5,942 bases of DNA from Alphaproteobacteria bacterium (GTDB taxonomy: Bacteria > Pseudomonadota > Alphaproteobacteria > Micavibrionales > Micavibrionaceae): positions 1 to 5,942 of the forward strand of contig JAUICS010000099.1 of NCBI GenBank assembly GCA_030427765.1, written 5' to 3'. This document shows positions 1-4,886 of the stretch, one piece after another (the stretch's first letter is position 1; every line of letters starts with the position of its first letter). Below the pieces are notes generated by a model. The model was not told where the DNA came from, did not search any database, and saw only the letters and a list, made by a program, of their open reading frames with translations. A program made the translations under genes and the position numbers.

Positions 1-317
1 GGTGAACCTTCCTTACCACGGCCACCGCCGCCGCCTTTTGGAATCGGCACAATATCACCGACCTGATAAAGGTTACCAGGAAACACTTTCTTAAATATCG
101 GCCCCTGTTCATGATGAATGACGGGTTCTTCCGTTGTTTTTTTCGGGATAGGAACGCGCACTCCGCCTTTTTCAAAGTCCGTCATGCTTCCTGCAGTAAC
201 TTTTTCACGAACCGCTTTTTTAACGGCTTCACGTATCCGGCTCAGGAACCGCGCTTGATCTTTACCAAATTTATGTCGTACGGGGTCTTGCCGTCTGTCT
301 ACAATGTTTGTTGTCAT
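1..317 (-). CDS. yeaH: YeaH/YhbH family protein (UPF0229, DUF444), N-terminal part, runs off left edge
   Basis: The minus strand from the ATG at 317 reads MTTNIVDRRQDPVRHKFGKD and continues open for 105 codons to the window edge. It matches the N-terminus of the YeaH/YhbH family: an early IVDRR motif, a basic helix (residues about 18-40, QARFLSRIREAVKKAV), an acidic/proline segment around 'PIPKKTTEEPVIHH', then 'FPGNLYQVGDIVPIPKGGGGG' (residues about 79-99), the Gly-rich linker typical before the main domain. The expected C-terminal part, which in this family resembles a von Willebrand A fold, lies outside the window. The family is almost always encoded next to prkA and is used in stationary-phase, nitrogen-starvation or sporulation-like stress responses; its biochemical role is not settled. 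It starts 60 nt after the prkA stop in the same direction, so co-transcription is likely. The start has only a weak purine-rich ribosome binding site (GAGA, about 7 nt upstream). A spoVR-family gene would be the expected next gene to the left. Confidence 0.93.
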   Translation of the reverse strand, partial: MTTNIVDRRQDPVRHKFGKDQARFLSRIREAVKKAVREKVTAGSMTDFEKGGVRVPIPKKTTEEPVIHHEQGPIFKKVFPGNLYQVGDIVPIPKGGGGGRGKEGS

Positions 318-335
318 CGGCTGTCTCTACAGTAG

Positions 336-358
336 GGAAAGTCGATAAACGACTTTCC
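336..358 (-). other. Intercistronic stem-loop between prkA and yeaH
   Basis: A perfect 9-bp inverted repeat, GGAAAGTCG (336-344) and CGACTTTCC (350-358), is separated by five bases (ATAAA on the plus strand). It sits in the 60-nt gap between the prkA stop and the yeaH start. On the transcribed (minus) strand it is followed by CCTACTGTAG and not by a T-run, so it does not look like an intrinsic terminator. It may be an RNA processing or mRNA-stability element that sets different levels of the two proteins, or a protein-binding dyad; the function is inference. Confidence 0.55.
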
Positions 359-377
359 GGTTATATTGCAATGACTC

Positions 378-2414
378 TTAGGTCAATTCCATCAACATAC
401 GGTTCACCATTGTGTCGGTGTAACCCTGTGAATGCATGTTATCGTAGAATCTGGAGTATTGACGCTTCTCTTCTTCCGTCCGCAGATCAGATTCCGAACG
501 TGCTTTCAGAATATGTCGTCTGCTTTCGATATCGGCTTCATGCTGCGCCTCAATCACTTCCTTCAATGGCTCATATGTTTTCCAATGAACGATTGCTGGA
601 ATCTGATCTTCCGGCTTCTTACCACTGTTTTCACGTGCGATACGCGCTAATTCACGGTTAACAGCCTCAACAACACTGCGTCTGAATTCTTCTGGCTGTG
701 TGATACCTGCCTTCTTTTCCATTGTTGATAGATGTCTTTCAATGGCCGGAAGTTTAATTTCTTCACCGTGCTCAGTGATAATTTCTTCATCCAAGTATGC
801 TTGTGCATAATGCAGGTACTTCTCAAACTGAACCTGACAATTACCATCATCCGCATCAACAATCGCCGTATTAATCGTTTTCTGAATTTCTGTTTTATAA
901 CGATCGGCTATCGTATTGATTGCCTCTTCGTAAACAGGCCTATCAGAAGATGCGATTGTGCTTTCATCCGCAGCCTTAATAAAGTCACGAATAGCCTCAA
1001 TCATCAAAATTGTATCAGCCTCTTCAATACCCTCGTTTGCACGGGCGTTGAAACATGCTTTCAACACACGTTCCGCATCACGGATACTAAACCCTTCCAG
1101 ACCTTCGTTGGACGATGCTTTTTGACGAAGCGTATCAATTTTTGGAACGCCTTCACCATCCGGCGTCTCACCATTATGAACTTTGGCACGAACATGTCTG
1201 TCATACTGAGCCAATGCACCGTCTTTACCATCTTTCAAACGTGTAACAACAGCAAATTCGGCAAGTAAATCAAGTGTTTTAGGTGCTATAGGCTTGTCTT
1301 CCAAGCCATGTTTCTTCATTAGCTTTTCATAGATTTTCTTCTCTTCAGACATACGTAGCGTATATCCAATGTCTACAACATGCGCACGGTCACGAAGCGC
1401 ATCACTGTCTGCGGAACGAAGTATTTCCTGCCACACAGGATCGTTCGTTGTCAGAACAATAAGCTGGTTCATCGGCAACATGCCTACACCGGCATCACCA
1501 GTGAAGTAACCTGTTGTAACCGCTTCCAAGAACATATTCAGCATATCCGGGTTGTTACGGAAGAATTCCGCACCGTGGAAAACACCACCATGTGATTTGG
1601 AAAATGCACCCGGCAGATAAGCGTCCGGATCACCCGCACTCAGCGTTCTTTCACCTGTAGGGTCAAGCTTGTCTTCCTCACCGATTTTGTTGATATCACG
1701 CTCACCAATAAGCGCATGGATATCAGGCGATTGCTTACTTTTTGGATCAAGCTTGGCAATACCGCGTTGATTTTCACGTGATGGATAAATTTTCACAACT
1801 TCAAACGCCGCATCAACATCATAATCATGTTGCTCAAGACGTTTTGTTACCCATTTTGACTTAATTTCCTCAAGGTAACGGCGTGGAATACCGTATTCTT
1901 CACTTGCGGCATCAGCATGTGAGTCATCAGACAACAGACACAATGGAGTATCGTTGAAAGGTGAAATTTCCCCGGTAACCTTACATTTAAGAAGGTACAT
2001 AGGTTGTTTTTCGGCGAGTTTTTCTAAAACAGTTGCAATTTCTGTTTTACCACTACCAACTGGCCCGCGTAATACAAGCAGTCCTGTCGCACCGCTTTTG
2101 ATGTAGGCAACAACGTCTGAAATTTCGTCTTCTTTATCATACAGCTCAGAAAACGCATCGTATCGTGCAATTTTCTTTTGCCCAAAAACAATACGCTCCT
2201 GCTTCTCTGAATGTTTTGTATCAACGATGGTTGCATCACCGATCGCCTTAGTAATTCTATCTGCGGCATTCGCATATGCCCCAGGATCTGTTCGACATAA
2301 ATCCAACCATGCGTCAACCGACATGGCTTCAGGAGCACGTCCTTGCTTGGCGCTTGTTAGTCGGCTGAAAAAGCTTGTTTTCTTTGGAGCCTGATTTTCT
2401 TCAATTTCTGACAT
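378..2414 (-). CDS. prkA: PrkA serine protein kinase (YeaG family), AAA-type ATPase domain plus C-terminal PrkA domain
   Basis: This 678-residue cytoplasmic protein matches PrkA/YeaG along its whole length (family members are usually about 630-690 residues). Visible landmarks: a Walker A P-loop GPVGSGKT at 117-124 inside 'GLLVLRGPVGSGKTEIATVL'; the family signature 'SAGDPDAYLPGAFSKSHGG' at about 259-277; a sensor-like TTND at 322-325; 'DRAHVVDIGYTLRMSEEKKI' at 342-361, matching the family's DR(V/I)YIVKVPYCLR region; 'NEGLEGFSIRDAERVL' at 436-451; and the C-terminal 'GYTDTMVNRML' at 664-674. PrkA is an ATP-dependent Ser/Thr protein kinase, with protease-like activity also proposed for the Bacillus protein, and acts in stress adaptation; in E. 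coli it responds to nitrogen and stationary-phase signals. The start is decided by a strong AGGAGG (2421-2426) six bases before the ATG. It is the first gene of a minus-strand unit continuing into yeaH. The segment matching the usual GL(L/M)EFVE motif reads GVFHGAE (277-283), so one of the two acidic residues there is His in this copy. Confidence 0.97.
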   Translation of the reverse strand: MSEIEENQAPKKTSFFSRLTSAKQGRAPEAMSVDAWLDLCRTDPGAYANAADRITKAIGDATIVDTKHSEKQERIVFGQKKIARYDAFSELYDKEDEISDVVAYIKSGATGLLVLRGPVGSGKTEIATVLEKLAEKQPMYLLKCKVTGEISPFNDTPLCLLSDDSHADAASEEYGIPRRYLEEIKSKWVTKRLEQHDYDVDAAFEVVKIYPSRENQRGIAKLDPKSKQSPDIHALIGERDINKIGEEDKLDPTGERTLSAGDPDAYLPGAFSKSHGGVFHGAEFFRNNPDMLNMFLEAVTTGYFTGDAGVGMLPMNQLIVLTTNDPVWQEILRSADSDALRDRAHVVDIGYTLRMSEEKKIYEKLMKKHGLEDKPIAPKTLDLLAEFAVVTRLKDGKDGALAQYDRHVRAKVHNGETPDGEGVPKIDTLRQKASSNEGLEGFSIRDAERVLKACFNARANEGIEEADTILMIEAIRDFIKAADESTIASSDRPVYEEAINTIADRYKTEIQKTINTAIVDADDGNCQVQFEKYLHYAQAYLDEEIITEHGEEIKLPAIERHLSTMEKKAGITQPEEFRRSVVEAVNRELARIARENSGKKPEDQIPAIVHWKTYEPLKEVIEAQHEADIESRRHILKARSESDLRTEEEKRQYSRFYDNMHSQGYTDTMVNRMLMELT

Positions 2415-2502
2415 ATTTAACCTCCTGTCTCGTCAAAATACACATTTCGACAACACGTTTATTGCATTTATTTTCAATATTTAAGGAAATTGAGTCAGTG
2501 AC

Positions 2503-2529
2503 ATACAAGCAGCCTAAGACAACTTGTAT
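2503..2529. repeat. Dyad ATACAAG-N13-CTTGTAT in the prkA leader
   Basis: Perfect 7-bp arms (2503-2509 and 2523-2529) with a 13-base spacer lie about 90 bp upstream of the prkA ATG. The site falls within the predicted 5' untranslated leader, so it could act either as an operator or as an RNA hairpin. There is no T-run after it in the prkA direction. No regulator can be named from the sequence. Confidence 0.4.
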
Positions 2530-2597
2530 CAACCTCTTCCTGTTCCTGTTTATTAATTAAGGTGCGTTTTCAGCAACTTATTTATTAATTGGTAATA

Positions 2598-2626
2598 ATT
2601 AGTATTAGACATATTTTTTTTGTCAA
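2598..2626 (-). promoter_or_regulatory. Candidate sigma-70 type promoter for prkA-yeaH
   Basis: On the minus strand a perfect -35 box TTGACA (2626-2621) is followed after 17 bases by ACTAAT (2603-2598; four of six match TATAAT). Transcription would begin near 2591, giving a leader of roughly 175 nt before prkA. The -35 box is part of an imperfect dyad, TATTGACA with TGTC-T-AATA (2603-2628, one bulged base), which could be an operator. In E. coli the homologous operon also uses alternative sigma factors; I found no acceptable GG/GC pair of a sigma-54 site here. Confidence 0.5.
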
Positions 2627-2778
2627 TATTAAAAAGCAGTTTTTTCTAATTTATTTCGAATATACTTTTTTATATTTACATATTGTTAAAATATTATTTT
2701 AAATGTGGCTATTAACCCACTGTAATTACTTGATACAATAAATATTATACTTAGAAGGGAATATTCGAAAAAGTAATT

Positions 2779-2795
2779 TTACCTGACCAAAATAT
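2779..2795. repeat. Direct repeat copy 1, flanking the homocysteine S-methyltransferase gene
   Basis: TTACCTGACCAAA at 2779-2791 is repeated exactly at 3765-3777; extended over TTACCTGACCAAAATAT the two copies agree at 16 of 17 bases. This copy lies about 55 bases beyond the gene's 3' end. On the minus strand it reads as a second copy of the LVR-stop end of the upstream methyltransferase gene. Confidence 0.5.
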
Positions 2796-2816
2796 TTCCA
2801 TATTATTGTAATAAGA

Positions 2817-2834
2817 TTACTGAAATCGCAGTAA
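2817..2834 (-). terminator. Weak candidate terminator after the homocysteine S-methyltransferase gene
   Basis: A 6-bp stem TTACTG/CAGTAA with a six-base loop begins 15 bases after the stop codon of the 2850-3752 gene. It is A+T-rich and followed on the minus strand by TCTTATT, only a loose T-tract. It is the best candidate for ending the operon transcript, but it is poor, and read-through into the AT-rich gap remains possible. Confidence 0.25.
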
Positions 2835-2849
2835 AAAGACTCGGAAAAA

Positions 2850-3752
2850 TTAATGAGATCGATAAAAATTTGATAAGGCTTCAATATATTTCGGTGTCGT
2901 GCCACAACACCCACCAATAATTTTTGCCCCCAATTTATGCCAATGATCTGCTGTTTTTACAAATTTATCTAAAGAATTATCGTTATCTTCAAACAACCAG
3001 CCTAAATCATCGTGTGGCTTGCCGAATCCATTTGCGTATAACGCGACAGGAATATTGATCAATGGTGCAATCTTACGATACGCATTATCTATCACACTAA
3101 TTGCCCTACAATTCAAAGAGACCCCTACCCGTCCTGGCATATCTGTTACGGCAAAAACATCCATAAAAGATGAACCGTCCAAAAGATTGGCATTTTCATC
3201 AACAACAAAGCTAATAATAAATGGCACACCGCTCTCCGATGCTGCCTTGGCCATATACCTTGCCTCCACAATGGAATTGACAGTCTCAGGAAGAAGGAAA
3301 TCCACACCGGATTCGACAAGCCATGTAACCTGCTCAGCATGTTCGGATTCTAACTGATCCTCTGGCGGTACAAGATCAACTTCATAACAATCTTCCAACG
3401 GCGCGAATGAACCGGCAATATAAGTCGGGCGATCTGTGACAACATCTTGGGCTTCTTTCGCGGATTTAACGGCGGCATCAAGCGCATTACGTGCCGTTGC
3501 TTCCTCACCAACCTTGGCATATGTGCGCGCCGTTGTGCGGAACGTATTTGTGACACATACATCCGCGCCGGCAAGAAAATAATCTTTATGAATCTGGGTC
3601 AAAAGATCATATGCCTCAAGATTTGCACCGGCGGACCACAATGGCAACTTTGTTGCATAGCCGCGCCGTTGCAGCTCCGTACCGGTTGCACCTGGAAAAA
3701 TGACAATATCTTGCGTATTCAGAAACGTCTGAAAATCAGGTTTTGTATTCAT
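2850..3752 (-). CDS. Homocysteine S-methyltransferase family protein (MmuM/HMT-like)
   Basis: This 300-residue protein is a complete single-domain homocysteine-binding TIM barrel of the pfam02574 type. Zinc-ligand positions are all present: Cys215 in 'VSLNCRA' and Cys282-Cys283 in 'GGCCGTTP' (280-287). Other family segments are 'GATGTELQRRG' at 21-31, 'GADVCVTNTFRTT' at 62-74, 'GSFAPLEDCY' at 114-123, and 'GVDFLLPETVNS' at 149-160. Such enzymes move a methyl group from S-methylmethionine (or less well from AdoMet) to homocysteine, giving methionine in the cytoplasm. The usual Asp before the first Gly (DGG/DGA) is Pro20 here (FPGATG). The gene starts 12 nt after the stop of the methionine S-methyltransferase-like gene, in the same direction, so it is very likely its operon partner and consumer of its product. 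The nearest Shine-Dalgarno-like AGG lies about 15 bases upstream with a palindrome in between, so translation may be coupled to the upstream gene. The methyl donor is inferred from family and context; betaine or another methyl-sulfonium compound cannot be excluded. Confidence 0.92.
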   Translation of the reverse strand: MNTKPDFQTFLNTQDIVIFPGATGTELQRRGYATKLPLWSAGANLEAYDLLTQIHKDYFLAGADVCVTNTFRTTARTYAKVGEEATARNALDAAVKSAKEAQDVVTDRPTYIAGSFAPLEDCYEVDLVPPEDQLESEHAEQVTWLVESGVDFLLPETVNSIVEARYMAKAASESGVPFIISFVVDENANLLDGSSFMDVFAVTDMPGRVGVSLNCRAISVIDNAYRKIAPLINIPVALYANGFGKPHDDLGWLFEDNDNSLDKFVKTADHWHKLGAKIIGGCCGTTPKYIEALSNFYRSH

Positions 3753-3769
3753 GGTAATACGTTATTACC
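3753..3769 (-). repeat. Palindrome GGTAATA-CGT-TATTACC spanning the intercistronic junction
   Basis: Perfect 7-bp arms (3753-3759 and 3763-3769) with a three-base centre. On the mRNA it forms a small hairpin that contains the stop codon of the upstream methyltransferase (3765-3767) and ends directly against the ATG of the homocysteine S-methyltransferase (3752). It would bury the only Shine-Dalgarno-like AGG nearby. A ribosome finishing the upstream gene would melt it, so translational coupling is the simplest reading; a DNA operator is an alternative. Confidence 0.5.
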
Positions 3770-3781
3770 TGACCAAAGTAT
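3765..3781. repeat. Direct repeat copy 2, at the 3' end of the methyltransferase gene
   Basis: This copy (TTACCTGACCAAAGTAT) includes the stop codon and last five codons of the upstream methyltransferase on the minus strand. With copy 1 at 2779-2795 it brackets the homocysteine S-methyltransferase gene, 986 bp apart. Confidence 0.5.
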
Positions 3782-4730
3782 AATCAACAATTGGTCGATA
3801 TGATGTCAAAGCACCCAATGGGCCAATTGGACCATTTGATGGTCCATTGAAACTTTCAGACAATTTTGCCGTCATAACATGGAGTGAGTGATAAACTTTC
3901 TTACCACCCAGCATTGCATCATGTGCCTCTCGAGCGTTGATTTTATGTTCACCATGCGGATCTGCAAAAAATTCAAACTCAACAGGTTCATCCGAAAATT
4001 TTGTATCTCGCTCGATTTTCGCTAATGACGCCAAAGATGTTCCGGGGTCTTGCGGAACAATTTCACTATAAATTGCACTGGCCTCATAATTAAAATGCTT
4101 GAACATTTCTTGGAGTATTCCGAGTGTGGGTCTGCCAGCCAGATTAAGTGTTACTTGCGCCTCAGGTGCAGATTCACCAGCTTGTTTCAACAAGCGAGCA
4201 TTAAGGTCCAGTCCGTACTTTTCCCAACGGCTATAATCTTCGCCATCATCCTGTGACGGTTTTGTAATTGTATCACCTTCATGTGAGAAATCTGGTGTGC
4301 TCGGAATTTGCGGAATACACGCGACAATATGTCCAACATCCTCAAGTGAATGGCGTTCGGCCTCAACATCCAACAAAAGGTCCGATTGATAAAATTCAAC
4401 ATTTGATGCCGGCATAGAAAGTTTTTTGGCTAACGCGCGCGCCGTATCAACCGCAAGCTGAACATAATCTGTCCCGATATATTTCGCTGCAGGAATATCA
4501 CCGGTTTGAAGCCCGGCCATATTGATACCGCTACCAACCCCAACTTCCAAAACCGTTTTACTGGAAAAATTTGGATCCGATTTCGCAACGCGCTGTAACC
4601 CTTCGGCAAATACTTTAGTCCAAACATCAGGAATCCAAAGCCCCTTTGAAATTATTACCTCAAGGCCTGGCAATGCGTGTTTATAAAATCCGCTAAGCGG
4701 TATTGAAATTTTTGTGTTGGCTTGTGTCAT
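3765..4730 (-). CDS. mmtN: Candidate methionine S-methyltransferase (MMT/MmtN family, AdoMet-dependent)
   Basis: This 321-residue class I AdoMet-dependent methyltransferase resembles the N-terminal methyltransferase domain of plant methionine S-methyltransferase, as recalled. The shared pattern runs in order: 'LEVIISKGLWIPDVWTKVFA' followed by EGLQR (23-47; plant LTVIEGI..I..P.DW.. F.EGL.R); 'KTVLEVGVGSGINMA' (58-72, AdoMet motif I); D88 in GTDY; 'VEFYQSDLL' (111-119; plant VEFYESDLL); 'IVACIPQI' (135-142; plant IVGCIPQI); 'YGLDLNARLL' (172-181; plant FGLGLIARAV); 'LNLAGRP' (195-201; plant FNMGGRP); 'SLASLAKIER' and 'EFEFFA' (232-241, 251-256); and 'KKVYHSLHV' (277-285). The plant enzyme's aminotransferase-like C-terminal half is absent, as in bacterial MmtN. 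Expected reaction: Met + AdoMet to S-methylmethionine + AdoHcy. An AAGG eight bases before the ATG supports this start. A Gly/Pro/Asn-rich tail (about 295-307) is unusual. It leads an operon with a homocysteine S-methyltransferase. A related small-molecule methyltransferase with another substrate is the main alternative. Confidence 0.85.
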   Translation of the reverse strand: MTQANTKISIPLSGFYKHALPGLEVIISKGLWIPDVWTKVFAEGLQRVAKSDPNFSSKTVLEVGVGSGINMAGLQTGDIPAAKYIGTDYVQLAVDTARALAKKLSMPASNVEFYQSDLLLDVEAERHSLEDVGHIVACIPQIPSTPDFSHEGDTITKPSQDDGEDYSRWEKYGLDLNARLLKQAGESAPEAQVTLNLAGRPTLGILQEMFKHFNYEASAIYSEIVPQDPGTSLASLAKIERDTKFSDEPVEFEFFADPHGEHKINAREAHDAMLGGKKVYHSLHVMTAKLSESFNGPSNGPIGPLGALTSYRPIVDYTLVR

Positions 4731-4780
4731 ATCCGTTACCTTATCTATTACCCGTTTATTTATAACTTTTATATGTAGTT

Positions 4781-4808
4781 GTTCTAAAGGGTGATAAGGT
4801 TATGTCAA
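4781..4808 (-). promoter_or_regulatory. Candidate sigma-70 type promoter of the mmtN operon
   Basis: On the minus strand a perfect TTGACA (4808-4803) is followed after 16 bases by TAGAAC (4786-4781; four of six match TATAAT). The predicted start near 4774 leaves a leader of about 44 nt. The -35 box touches the palindrome at 4807-4824, and the -10/spacer region overlaps a separate copy of TCTAAAGGG (4783-4791), so both ends of the promoter could be covered by a regulator. Confidence 0.5.
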
Positions 4809-4821
4809 TCCCTCTAAAGGG
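4783..4821. repeat. Two TCTAAAGGG copies, 30 bp apart, over the mmtN promoter
   Basis: The 9-mer occurs at 4783-4791 and 4813-4821 in the same orientation, about three helical turns apart. The second copy forms half of the palindrome at 4807-4824. The arrangement, a full palindrome at the -35 end and a half-site at the -10 end, resembles a repressor-binding array. No known consensus is claimed. Confidence 0.4.
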
Positions 4822-4829
4822 ATTTTTTT
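4807..4829 (+). terminator. Palindrome AATCCCT-CTAA-AGGGATT with T-run: plus-strand terminator, attenuator or operator
   Basis: A perfect 7-bp stem (4807-4813 with 4818-4824), a four-base loop, and an uninterrupted T-run (4823-4829) give the classic form of a Rho-independent terminator reading on the plus strand. No plus-strand gene ends in front of it: the neighbour to the left is the divergent mmtN. It may therefore terminate a short leader or small RNA started in the preceding 70 bases, attenuate the gene at 4887, or block antisense transcription. As DNA it could instead be an operator overlapping the mmtN -35 box. Confidence 0.5.
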
Positions 4830-4886
4830 ATTGCCATAAGCAGTTAAAAATGCAATAGAGTTACCATAACAAAAAGAGAACATACT

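Larger units (their letters stand above)
2415..2849. other. AT-rich gene-free region upstream of prkA and downstream of the methyltransferase operon
   Basis: No convincing gene is present on either strand in these 435 bases; the short open frames overlap the flanking genes out of frame. The stretch from about 2580 to 2760 is extremely AT-rich. It holds the proposed prkA promoter (2598-2626) and a leader of about 175 nt. Other structure: a 7-bp dyad ATACAAG/CTTGTAT (2503-2529); a 10-bp direct repeat TTTATTAATT at 2549-2558 and 2581-2590, 32 bp apart; a tandem TTCCTG pair at 2537-2548; an AT-only dyad TTAAAAT/ATTTTAA at 2686-2702; and inverted copies of TTTCGAATAT at 2654-2663 and 2761-2770. 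Several of these may simply reflect base composition. The DNA is the type favoured by xenogeneic silencers and nucleoid proteins, which is inference. Confidence 0.7.

Noticed and set aside
732..1268. A 178-codon open frame on the plus strand
   Set aside because: It lies entirely antisense to prkA, is Cys/Phe/Asn-rich with no family resemblance, and is explained as a shadow of the real gene.
2640..2770. AT-only dyads and the TTTCGAATAT inverted copies as mobile-element ends or an origin
   Set aside because: No transposase, target duplication or iterated DnaA-like boxes accompany them, and short AT palindromes are expected in such base composition.
2726..2917. A 63-codon minus-strand frame overlapping the end of the homocysteine S-methyltransferase
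   Set aside because: It overlaps the zinc-motif region out of frame, has no ribosome binding site and continues into AT-rich non-coding DNA.
3447..3803. A 118-codon plus-strand frame
   Set aside because: It is antisense to a clear gene, starts inside it and lacks any recognisable domain.
2850..4730. A complete DMSP biosynthesis cluster
   Set aside because: Only the S-methylmethionine-forming step is supported. The decarboxylation, transamination and oxidation enzymes are not in the window, and the neighbour consumes S-methylmethionine instead.
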